DNA of 64,000 nt, taken from assembly GCF_030811855.1 (NCBI RefSeq), contig NZ_JAUSRN010000007.1, positions 62,001-126,000 of the forward strand, written 5' to 3'. The translations under genes were made by a program, and so were the position numbers. Source of the DNA: Variovorax paradoxus (GTDB taxonomy: Bacteria > Pseudomonadota > Gammaproteobacteria > Burkholderiales > Burkholderiaceae_C). Below are positions 33,953-42,653 of this stretch, in pieces (position 1 is the first letter of the stretch; each line of letters starts with the position of its first letter). Under the pieces are notes generated by a model, which saw only the letters and a list, made by a program, of their open reading frames with translations, did not search any database and was not told the origin of the DNA.

Positions 33953-35689
33953 CTAGTGATTGTCCCTTGGAACGAAAGCACCGCGCCGGCCGCGCAGGAA
34001 GGCCAGGTCGGCGCCCTGGTCGGCCTGCAGCACCGTGTCGACATAGAGCTTCCAGTAGCCGGAATCGAGCGGTGCTTTGGGCGCGACCCATTTCTCGAGG
34101 CGCCGCGCCAGTTCTTCGTCGCTCACGTGCAGGTGCAGCTTGCGGTTGGGCACGTCGAGTTCGATGATGTCGCCGTCTTGCACCAGCGCCAGCGGCCCGC
34201 CCGCTGCGGCTTCGGGCGCGGTGTGCAGCACCACGGTGCCGTAGGCGGTGCCGCTCATGCGCGCATCGCTGATGCGGACCATGTCGGTGATGCCCTTGCG
34301 CAGCACCTTGGGCGGCAGCGGCATGTTTCCCGACTCGGACATACCGGGGTAGCCGCGCGGGCCGCAGTTCTTCAGCACCATGATGCAATGCTCGTCGATG
34401 TCGAGGTTCTCGTCGTCGATGCGCTGGTGCAAGTCGTCGGCGTTCTCGAACACCACCGCGCGGCCCTTGTGCACCAGCAGTTCCGGCGTGGCGGCGCTGG
34501 GCTTGATGATGGCGCCGTTGGGAGCGAGGTTGCCGCGCAGCACGCAGATGCCGGCGTTTTCCTTGAACGGCTCGGCCAGCGGGCGGATTACCTGCGGGTT
34601 GTAGTTCTCAGCGTCCTTCACGTTGTCCCACAGCGTCTGGCCGTTGGCCGTGATGACGTCTTTGTGCAGGTACTGCGCGATTTCCTTGATGACAACCGGC
34701 AGCCCGCCCGCGTAGCAGAAGTCTTCCATCAGGAAGCGGCCCGAGGGCTGCAGGTCGACCAGGCAGGGCAGCTCGGAGGCGAGCCGGTCGAAGTCGTCCA
34801 GCTTGAGGTCGACGCCGATGCGCCCCGCAATGGCCAGCAGGTGGATCACGAGGTTGGTGGAACCGCCGATGGCCGCGTTCACCTTGATGGCGTTTTCAAT
34901 GGCCTCGCGCGTGAGGATCTTCGACATGTGAAGGTCTTCATGCACCATGTCGACGATGCGCCGGCCGGCCATGCGCGCCAGCACATTGCGCCGCCCGTCC
35001 ACGGCCGGGTAGGCCGCATTGCCGGGCAGGCCGATGCCCAGCGATTCGACCATGCTGGCCATGGTGCTCGCCGTGCCCATCGTCATGCAATGGCCGTGGC
35101 TGCGATGCATGCAGCTCTCGGCCTCGAAGAAGTCTTGCAGCTTGAGCGTGCCGGCGCGCACCTGTTCGCTCATCTGCCACACGCCGGTGCCCGAGCCCAG
35201 CTCCTGGCCGCGCCATTTGCCCGAGAGCATGGGGCCGCCGGAAACGCCGATGGTCGGCAGGTCGACGCTGGCCGCGCCCATCATGAGCGCGGGCGTGGTC
35301 TTGTCGCAGCCCATGAGCAGCACCACGCCGTCGAGCGGATTGCCGCGGATGCTTTCTTCCACGTCCATGCTCGCGAGGTTGCGATACAGCATGGCGGTGG
35401 GGCGCAGCAGCGTTTCACCTAGCGACATCACCGGGAACTCGAGGGGGAAACCGCCGGCTTCGTACACGCCGATCTTGACCTGCTCGGCCAGCGTGCGGAA
35501 ATGCGAGTTGCAGGGCGTGAGCTCGCTGAAGGTGTTGCAGATGCCGATGACCGGGCGTCCGTCGAACTGGTCGTGCGGCACGCCCTTGCCCTTGACCCAG
35601 CTTCGGTAGATGAAACCGTCTCGGTCATTGCGGCCGAACCATTGCTGGCTGCGCAGTTCGCTGGGTTTTTTCTTGGGGGAAGTGCTCAT
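33953..35689 (-). CDS. IlvD/Edd-family sugar-acid dehydratase
   Basis: A 578-residue iron-sulfur dehydratase. It aligns by eye over its whole length with the [2Fe-2S] L-arabinonate dehydratase of Rhizobium (579 residues): RPVIGICNTFSELTPCNSH (Cys60), LLMGCDKTTPALMMGA (Cys128), SHGHCMTMGTASTMAS (Cys201) and the catalytic serine in SDARMSGTAYGTVVLHT. Relatives also act on D-galactonate, D-fuconate and D-xylonate. With dgoK and dgoA just downstream I infer D-galactonate (or another acid feeding the same product) as substrate; E. coli uses an unrelated enolase-type DgoD for this step. The gene is divergent from the GntR regulator. Confidence 0.9.
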   Translation of the reverse strand: MSTSPKKKPSELRSQQWFGRNDRDGFIYRSWVKGKGVPHDQFDGRPVIGICNTFSELTPCNSHFRTLAEQVKIGVYEAGGFPLEFPVMSLGETLLRPTAMLYRNLASMDVEESIRGNPLDGVVLLMGCDKTTPALMMGAASVDLPTIGVSGGPMLSGKWRGQELGSGTGVWQMSEQVRAGTLKLQDFFEAESCMHRSHGHCMTMGTASTMASMVESLGIGLPGNAAYPAVDGRRNVLARMAGRRIVDMVHEDLHMSKILTREAIENAIKVNAAIGGSTNLVIHLLAIAGRIGVDLKLDDFDRLASELPCLVDLQPSGRFLMEDFCYAGGLPVVIKEIAQYLHKDVITANGQTLWDNVKDAENYNPQVIRPLAEPFKENAGICVLRGNLAPNGAIIKPSAATPELLVHKGRAVVFENADDLHQRIDDENLDIDEHCIMVLKNCGPRGYPGMSESGNMPLPPKVLRKGITDMVRISDARMSGTAYGTVVLHTAPEAAAGGPLALVQDGDIIELDVPNRKLHLHVSDEELARRLEKWVAPKAPLDSGYWKLYVDTVLQADQGADLAFLRGRRGAFVPRDNH

Positions 35690-35761
35690 CGGTTGTCTCC
35701 GTTTACGACCGCTTACGACTCCAAACCTCAGGGTTTGTCCTGCCGATCGGTCATTTCAATC

Positions 35762-35771
35762 ATCATATGAT
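35762..35771. promoter_or_regulatory. Candidate GntR operator (palindrome)
   Basis: ATCATATGAT is a perfect 10-bp palindrome in the 150-bp spacer between the divergent dehydratase and gntR genes, in an otherwise GC-rich background. Two direct copies of TTACGAC (35703 and 35714) and an ATGCCG/CGGCAT pair (35785, 35813) lie close by. The location suits control of both transcripts. Confidence 0.4.
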
Positions 35772-35839
35772 AAGTGCGAAGAACATGCCGGACCCTTAGT
35801 GTTTTCGAGCGTCGGCATATCAAATTTCACATCACGCAC

Positions 35840-36583
35840 ATGATCAAGAACATCCACGGTCGCACGCTCGAGCTGCTCGGCGAAGCTGTCGTGGCCGGCC
35901 GCTATGCGATTGGTGCGTCAATCCCGGCCGAGCCCATTCTGGGCGAGGAACTGGGCGTGAGCCGGACCGTGGTGCGGGAGGCGATCAAGTCGCTCGCCGC
36001 CAAGGGCCTCATCGTTACGGGGCCGAAGGTGGGCACGCGGGTGCTGCCGCAGGACAAGTGGAATTGGTTCGATCCCGACGTCATCACCTGGCAGTCGCGC
36101 GCCGGGCTCACTCCCGAGTTCCTGCGCGACCTGCAGGACCTTCGGCGCGTGGTCGAGCCGGCCGCCGTGCGGCTCGCGGCCGAGCGCGCAAGCCCGGAGG
36201 ACATCCAGGAGATCGAGCGCGCCTACGTGGGCATGAAAGAGGCCGTGGAAAACGGCGGCGACTACGTCACTTTCGACCTGCGCTTTCACACGGGCTTGCT
36301 GAGCGCCGCGCGCAACCGCATGCTGGCTCAGATGAGCAAGGCGCTCAATGCGCTGCTGCGCACCAGCTTCGAAATTTCGACCACCAAACCCGACGGTCCC
36401 GCGCTCTCGCTGCCGCTGCACCGCGCGGTGCTCGATGCGGTGATTGCGCACGATCCGGCCAAGGCCGAGCGGGCGGTCATTCGCCTCATCGACGGCGCGC
36501 GCCAGGACATCGAAGACGTGCTCGGATCGCGCCGGCGGCTGCCGCGGCTCAGCCGCCCACCGCCCCGGCTCAAGGCGCATTAG
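35840..36583 (+). CDS. GntR/FadR-family regulator of the sugar-acid locus
   Basis: A 247-residue regulator with an N-terminal winged helix (TLELLGEAVVAGRYAIGASIPAEPILGEELGVSRTVVREAIKSLAAKGLIVTGPKVGTRVLPQDKWNWFDPDVITW) and a C-terminal FCD ligand-binding domain (LQDLRRVVEPAAVRLAAERASPEDIQEIERAYVGMKEA and FDLRFHTGLLSAARNRML, with the metal-binding His pattern). The KWNWFDPDV stretch after the HTH is characteristic of DgoR-like proteins. ATG 35840 has no clear Shine-Dalgarno. It separates the catabolic genes from the transporter genes and probably senses a pathway sugar acid. Confidence 0.9.
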   Translation: MIKNIHGRTLELLGEAVVAGRYAIGASIPAEPILGEELGVSRTVVREAIKSLAAKGLIVTGPKVGTRVLPQDKWNWFDPDVITWQSRAGLTPEFLRDLQDLRRVVEPAAVRLAAERASPEDIQEIERAYVGMKEAVENGGDYVTFDLRFHTGLLSAARNRMLAQMSKALNALLRTSFEISTTKPDGPALSLPLHRAVLDAVIAHDPAKAERAVIRLIDGARQDIEDVLGSRRRLPRLSRPPPRLKAH

Positions 36584-36659
36584 CCTTCCTGGCAGGTTCG
36601 CAACAGGTTTTTCACCACGCTCGTGTTTCGAGCATTTCCACCGAAGAAGAGGAGACACC

Positions 36660-38045
36660 ATGAAAGTCGTCAAATCGCTGATCGCCCCGACGCTATTCGC
36701 GCTGGGGTTGTTGGCCGCGGCAGGCCCCGCTGCCGCGCAGGAAAAGCTCACCGTCTGGTGGGTCAAGGGCTTCTACAAGGCCGAGGACGATGCGTTGTTC
36801 GCCGCCATCAAGAAGTTCGAGGACAAGAACAAGAACGTGAAGATCGAACTCTCGCAGTACCCGATCCAGGACATGATCCCCAAGACCGTGTCCGCGCTCG
36901 ATTCCGGCAGCCCGCCCGACGTGGCGTACGCCGACGTGTACGACTTCCAGGTCACGGGCAAGTGGGCCTACGACGGCAAGCTCGAAGACCTCAGCAGCGT
37001 GCTCTCGCCCATGAAGGACCGCTTCGCGCCCAACACGCTAGAGACCGCGTACCTCTACAACGAGCAGACCAAGAACAAGGCGTACTACGCCTTCCCGATC
37101 AAGCAGCAGACGATGCACGTCGAGTACTGGCTCGACATGCTCACCGAAGCCGGCCTCAAGGAAACCGACATTCCCACCACCTGGAAGGACTACTGGACCT
37201 TCTGGTGTGAGAAGGCGCAAACCGCCAGCCGCCAGAAGAGCGGCAAGCGCACCTTCGGCATCGGCATGCCCATGGGCGTGGATTCGAGCGACTCGTTCTA
37301 TTCGTTCCTGACCTTCATGGACGCGTACAACGTCAAGCTGGTGGATGACAACGGCAAGTTGCTGGTGGACGACCCGAAGGTCCGCACCGGCCTGATCGGC
37401 GCGCTGACCGACTACACCACTCCCTACACCAAGGGCTGCACGCCGCCGTCGGCAACCAGCTGGAAAGACCCGGACAACAACGTCGCGTTCCACAACAAGA
37501 CGACACTGATGACGCACAACGCGACCATCTCCATCGCCGCCAAGTGGCTCGACGACTCGAACAACGCGTCGCTCACGCCCGAGCAGCGCGAGGAAGCGCG
37601 AAAGAACTACACCGAGCGCATCCGCACGGCAGGTTTCCCGAGCAAGCCGGACGGCAGCAAGATGGTCTACCGCAGCGCGGTGAAGACCGGCGTTGTGTTC
37701 AAGGACGCGAAGAACAAGGCCCGTGCCAAGGAGTTCGTTGCCTTCCTGCTGCAGGAAGAAAACCTCACGCCGTACGTCGAGGGTTCGCTGGGCCGCTGGT
37801 TCCCGGTCACCAAGGCCGCGCAGCAGCGTGACTTCTGGAAGGCCGATCCGCATCGCCTCTCGGTCTTCAACCAGTACGCCGCCGGCACCGTGACCTTCGA
37901 GTTCACCAAGAACTACAAGTTCACCGTGCTCAACAACGAGAACGTCTGGGCCAAGGCCATGAGCCGCGTCGTCACCGACAAGGTGCCGGTGGACAAGGCG
38001 GTCGACGAGATGATCGCGCGCATCAAGACGGTCGCGGCGCAGTAA
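36660..38045 (+). CDS. Sugar ABC transporter periplasmic binding protein
   Basis: A 461-residue solute receptor of the carbohydrate uptake type (family 1, like UgpB/MalE). The signal peptide is MKVVKSLIAPTLFALGLLAAAGPAAA|QEK; the mature protein begins LTVWWVKGFYKAEDDALFAAIKKFEDKN. The PPDVAYADVYDFQV, FPIKQQTMHVEYWLDML and FNKTTLMTHNATISIAA-type segments belong to the two lobes. It has a good Shine-Dalgarno (AGAGGAG) and starts 77 bp after gntR. The likely ligand is the sugar, glycoside or sugar acid whose catabolism is encoded next door. Confidence 0.92.
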   Translation: MKVVKSLIAPTLFALGLLAAAGPAAAQEKLTVWWVKGFYKAEDDALFAAIKKFEDKNKNVKIELSQYPIQDMIPKTVSALDSGSPPDVAYADVYDFQVTGKWAYDGKLEDLSSVLSPMKDRFAPNTLETAYLYNEQTKNKAYYAFPIKQQTMHVEYWLDMLTEAGLKETDIPTTWKDYWTFWCEKAQTASRQKSGKRTFGIGMPMGVDSSDSFYSFLTFMDAYNVKLVDDNGKLLVDDPKVRTGLIGALTDYTTPYTKGCTPPSATSWKDPDNNVAFHNKTTLMTHNATISIAAKWLDDSNNASLTPEQREEARKNYTERIRTAGFPSKPDGSKMVYRSAVKTGVVFKDAKNKARAKEFVAFLLQEENLTPYVEGSLGRWFPVTKAAQQRDFWKADPHRLSVFNQYAAGTVTFEFTKNYKFTVLNNENVWAKAMSRVVTDKVPVDKAVDEMIARIKTVAAQ

Positions 38046-38085
38046 GCCGCATTCTTCGAAAACCACTTTCACCGGGCTGACTCGC

Positions 38086-38961
38086 ATGAGCTCCACTGCC
38101 ACCGCCGCGCCGCTTCCGGCGCCTACCGTCAATCTTGGGGCGCGGCACGCGCGCTGGCAGTTCTGGGGCGCGGTCATGGTCGTGCCTTACCTGCTGGTGT
38201 TCGTGGTTTTCGTGCTCTACCCCGTGGGGTACGGGCTGTGGCTCGCGCGCCATCCGCAAAGCTACGTGAAGCTGGTCGAAGACCCGATCTTCTTCCGCTC
38301 GGTGATCAACACGGCCATCTTCCTGGTCGTGGCGATCAACATCAAGATGCTCATTGCTCTTGTGCTCTCGGGCTTCTTCGTGACGTCGCGATGGTGGATC
38401 AAGATCGTGTCGGCGATCTTCATCCTGCCATGGGCGATGCCGTCGATCCCCACCATTTTGTCGATCCGCTTCATGCTCAACCCTGAGTGGGGCGTGATCA
38501 ACAGCACCATCTTTCGCCTGACGGGCGCCGATGGTCCCAATTGGCTCAACGATCCCACCCTTGCTCTGGCCTTCGCGATGGTGGTGCACGTATGGAAGTC
38601 GCTGCCGTTCTGGACGCTGATCCTGGTGGCGGGGCGGCTGGCCATTCCTACCGAACAATATGAAGCCGCCTCGGTCGACGGCGCCTCGTCGTGGCAGAAG
38701 TTCCGCTTCGTGAGCTGGCCCGCGCTAAAGACGCTCTACGTCACGTCCCTCATTCTGTCGATGATCTGGACGCTGGGCGACTTCAATAGCGTCTACCTGC
38801 TGACCGGCGGCGGACCCGCCGACCTGACGCACGTGCTGGCAACGCTGGGCATTCGCTACCTGCGCCTTGACCAGGTCGACCTGTCGATGGCATCGATCGT
38901 GGTGGCTCTACCGTTGGTGCTGCCTCTCGTGTACTTCATGATGAAAAGGCTCTCGAAATGA
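38086..38961 (+). CDS. Sugar ABC transporter permease 1
   Basis: A 291-residue six-helix inner-membrane permease of the MalF/UgpA type. The EAA loop AASVDGASSWQKFRFVSWPALKTLYV docks the ATPase, and the C-terminal helices (GDFNSVYLLTGGGPADLTHVLATLGIRYL) are typical of the family. A stretch of about 30 Ala/Pro-rich residues precedes helix 1. It overlaps the second permease gene by 4 bases (ATGA) and lies 40 bp after the binding-protein gene. Confidence 0.93.
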   Translation: MSSTATAAPLPAPTVNLGARHARWQFWGAVMVVPYLLVFVVFVLYPVGYGLWLARHPQSYVKLVEDPIFFRSVINTAIFLVVAINIKMLIALVLSGFFVTSRWWIKIVSAIFILPWAMPSIPTILSIRFMLNPEWGVINSTIFRLTGADGPNWLNDPTLALAFAMVVHVWKSLPFWTLILVAGRLAIPTEQYEAASVDGASSWQKFRFVSWPALKTLYVTSLILSMIWTLGDFNSVYLLTGGGPADLTHVLATLGIRYLRLDQVDLSMASIVVALPLVLPLVYFMMKRLSK

Positions 38962-39809
38962 AACGCTGGACCCCCAAGGCCATAGCGACCGAGGCCAAGC
39001 TGCTGCTGATCGGCATTCCGGTGCTGCTGTGGACGCTGATCCCGGTCTACCACATGGTGCTCTTCGCGATTTCGTCGAAGGACTCCGCGACCTCGGGCCA
39101 CCTGTGGCCCAAGAACCCGACGCTGGACAACTTCCGCATCGTGTTCCAGCAGAAGCACTTCTACCTCGACCACTTCTGGTTGCAGCTGTGGAACTCGCTG
39201 CTGATCGCGCTGTCGGTCGGCGCGCTCACGCTGTTCGTTGCAACCACGGCGGCCTTCGCGATCAGCCGGCTGCGCGTTCGCGGCGGGCGCACGGTAATGA
39301 ACCTGGCGCTCTTCACCTACTTCATTCCCGCGGCCTTTCTTGCGGTGCCGATGTACAAGACCATGGGCAACTATGGTTTGCTCAACAGCCAGTGGGCGCT
39401 GATCCTCGCCATGGTGACCATTGCATCGCCTTACTGCATCTGGGTGCTGAAGCAGGCGTCGGACAAGCTGCCTTACGAGCTCGACGAGGCCGCGCGCATG
39501 GACGGCGCTTCGCCGCTGCAGCTGTTCCGCCTCGTGTACCTGCCGCTCATGGTGCCGTCGCTGGTGGCGGTGGGTACCTATTCGCTGCTGCTGGCATGGA
39601 ACGAGTACCTCTACGCCTTCCTGCTGCTGTCCAACGACAGGAGCGTGACGCTGGCGGTGGCGCTCGGCAACTTCCTCTCGGCCGACGATTCGCCGTGGGA
39701 GCTGCTGATGGCCACGGGCCTCATCTACGCATTGCCGCCCGCGGCAATCTATTACGCCTTCAAGCGCTACATGGTGGGCGGGCTCACCGCCGGTGCCGTC
39801 AAGAGTTGA
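38958..39809 (+). CDS. Sugar ABC transporter permease 2
   Basis: A 283-residue permease of the MalG/UgpE type with six helices. The EAA loop ELDEAARMDGASPLQLFRLVYLPLMVPSLVAVGTYSLLLAWNEYLYAFLL is nearly canonical, and PTLDNFRIVFQQKHF is the periplasmic loop common to this class. It forms the heterodimeric pore with permease 1 and is followed after 19 bp by the ATPase gene. Confidence 0.93.
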   Translation: MKRWTPKAIATEAKLLLIGIPVLLWTLIPVYHMVLFAISSKDSATSGHLWPKNPTLDNFRIVFQQKHFYLDHFWLQLWNSLLIALSVGALTLFVATTAAFAISRLRVRGGRTVMNLALFTYFIPAAFLAVPMYKTMGNYGLLNSQWALILAMVTIASPYCIWVLKQASDKLPYELDEAARMDGASPLQLFRLVYLPLMVPSLVAVGTYSLLLAWNEYLYAFLLLSNDRSVTLAVALGNFLSADDSPWELLMATGLIYALPPAAIYYAFKRYMVGGLTAGAVKS

Positions 39810-39828
39810 GCGAACCCTGGGAATAAAA

Positions 39829-40896
<1,068 letters not shown>

Positions 40897-40918
40897 GCTT
40901 TTATATTGGACTTTCGGC

Positions 40919-41932
40919 TCAGTCCGTGCGCAGCCGGAGCAGCGCACGCACGAAGCCGTGGTCCGAGCGCGAGCGGTCGCGCCCTTCGTGCAGGTGGTCG
41001 TTGAAGTAGTCGACCCTGCGCACGTCGCCCAGGCTGTTGCGGCTCGTCGCCACGAACTCTTCGCTCACGAAGACCTGGTCGAGCACGGCTGGAAAGCCCT
41101 GGTGGATGTGGGAGTAGGCCACGTCTTTCTTGAGCGCCGATTCGCCCTGCATTTCGTAGGCGTTGAAGAGCGCCACGTCGCGCGCAGCCTTGTCGTAGGC
41201 CACTTCGGACGTGGCGGCCACCAGTTGCGTTGTGACGCTGTGCGGGTCGTCGTTGAAGTCGCCCATCACCACCAGCGGCGTGTTCGTGCCCTGCAGCAGA
41301 TCGAGCACGATGCAGCGCAGGGCGGCGGCCTCGGCGCCGCGCATGACGAGCGAACGCAGCGTCGCCATCACCCCGACTTTCCTATCCTCTCGGTCTTCCA
41401 CGGCGTTGCCTTGCGCGTCCTGCAGGAACTTGGGCCGCTTCGACTTGAGGTGCACCGTGAGCACGTGCACCTGCTGCCCGTGTTTCATTCGCAGCGTGAC
41501 CAGAAGCGGCGGACGCTCGAAGCGCGTGTGCGGACCCAGGCCCGGCACCTCGACCCCGAAGCCAGGCGGAAAGTCGACGAACGATTGCACGCGGTCCACC
41601 TGCAGCCGCGTCGCGATGCCGACCCGCGGCGTGCCCTGTGCGCCGTTGAGCGGCGGCGTGTTCTCGGCACCCGGCACCGCGACGAAGTCATAGCGCAAGC
41701 CGCTGCGCGCAATGGCGGCCTTCAGCGCGCTTTCGTCCCAGACCTCCTGCACCGCGAGCACGTCGGCATTGAGCGCACGAAAACGCTCGCCGATCCAGTC
41801 GATCTTGCGCTCGTACTCGCGTTCGTCGTACGGGTCCTGGTTCTCGTAGTACACCCGATGCGGGTTTGCGAGATTGAGCAGGTTGCAGGTGGCGACGAAG
41901 AGCGTGGCGTAGTTGGGTGGGATGTATTGCAT
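40919..41932 (-). CDS. Endonuclease/exonuclease/phosphatase family hydrolase
   Basis: A 337-residue protein of the EEP (DNase I-like) superfamily. From ATG 41932 it begins LFVATCNLLNLANP, has the metal ligand in ALNADVLAVQEVWDE, the catalytic block HVLTVHLKSKRPKFL, PLVVMGDFNDDPHS and the final SDHGFVRALLRL with the Ser-Asp-His triad. These residues support a metal-dependent phosphodiesterase or phosphatase, but family members act on DNA, lipids and phosphoinositides, and the substrate here is open. No signal peptide is evident. It is divergent from the lipoprotein gene at 42173. Confidence 0.88.
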   Translation of the reverse strand: MQYIPPNYATLFVATCNLLNLANPHRVYYENQDPYDEREYERKIDWIGERFRALNADVLAVQEVWDESALKAAIARSGLRYDFVAVPGAENTPPLNGAQGTPRVGIATRLQVDRVQSFVDFPPGFGVEVPGLGPHTRFERPPLLVTLRMKHGQQVHVLTVHLKSKRPKFLQDAQGNAVEDREDRKVGVMATLRSLVMRGAEAAALRCIVLDLLQGTNTPLVVMGDFNDDPHSVTTQLVAATSEVAYDKAARDVALFNAYEMQGESALKKDVAYSHIHQGFPAVLDQVFVSEEFVATSRNSLGDVRRVDYFNDHLHEGRDRSRSDHGFVRALLRLRTD

Positions 41933-42060
41933 GGCTTGCGATTGTGTCCGGCGCTGTGCCAAGTCTGGGAGACGCCTTTGGTACTAATAGGCAAAACCAC
42001 CGTGAATGCGGTTGTGTGGAGCAGTTGACAAAAACGCAATAAATGCGCCGGGTTCGCACC

Positions 42061-42089
42061 TTGGCAACGATTGTGTCGGGACTTGTAAA
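42061..42089 (+). promoter_or_regulatory. Candidate sigma70 promoter for the chaperone/lipoprotein run
   Basis: TTGGCA (42061-42066, 5 of 6 to the -35 consensus) and TGTAAA (42084-42089, 4 of 6 to -10) are separated by exactly 17 bp, about 80 bp before the lipoprotein start. A second perfect TTGACA lies at 42025-42030 but has no convincing -10 at the right spacing. Confidence 0.35.
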
Positions 42090-42172
42090 ACGACAATTCG
42101 ATGCTGCGGACTTTTCATCCGTGCTGGCGGGCTCTCTCATGTTCGCGCCAAATTTCAACGGGAGGAATAAAG

Positions 42173-42604
42173 ATGATGATTCGATCGACCTGTGCTGTCT
42201 TGCTGGTTTGCGTTGCGCTGGCCGCCTGCCAATCTGCCCCTTTGTACGAGCCCAGCCGGCGCGCGCTGGTCACGGCGCAAGAAGACGAAGAGCGCACCGC
42301 GGTCGGCAAGCCGTTGCCCGGCACCCCTTTCGCGCAGCTTCGGCCCGGCATGAGCTACGCGGAAGTCATCAAGATCGCGGGTAAGCCCAGCGCCGAAACC
42401 GTCCGGAACACAGGCAAGGCCTGGATTCCCACCTACAACGGCACAGATCGGTGGCGCCATTACCTTGCCTACAAAGGGCAGGGCGTGCTGGTCTTCGCCG
42501 GCACCGCAGGCGGAGAAATTGCCGAGATCTCGCGCACGAGGGCCTACACGCCCGACGTGCTGATTCAGATCGTGCACAACTCCGCGGACAGCGGGAAGCT
42601 TTGA
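42173..42604 (+). CDS. Small lipoprotein with BamE/SmpA-like region
   Basis: A 143-residue lipoprotein precursor. A strong GGGAGGA Shine-Dalgarno precedes ATG 42173. The signal MMIRSTCAVLLVCVALAAC ends in a good lipobox (LAAC, Cys19). The mature part has LRPGMSYAEVIKIAGKPSAE followed by WIPTYNGTDRWRHYLAYKGQGVLVFAG, similar in pattern to the SmpA/OmlA fold of BamE (a short helix pair then a strand-turn-strand). The +2 residue is Gln, so outer-membrane sorting is expected. It lies 49 bp upstream of the hscC-like gene with no terminator between, so it may be cotranscribed. Confidence 0.75.
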   Translation: MMIRSTCAVLLVCVALAACQSAPLYEPSRRALVTAQEDEERTAVGKPLPGTPFAQLRPGMSYAEVIKIAGKPSAETVRNTGKAWIPTYNGTDRWRHYLAYKGQGVLVFAGTAGGEIAEISRTRAYTPDVLIQIVHNSADSGKL

Positions 42605-42653
42605 CTCCGAGGCTTTTCAGTTCTCACACACCAAAAGCGAAAAACGGCAAACG

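Noticed and set aside
42025..42030. A perfect TTGACA hexamer as the -35 of the lipoprotein promoter
   Set aside because: No acceptable -10 lies 16-18 bp downstream; the pair at 42061-42089 is better spaced.
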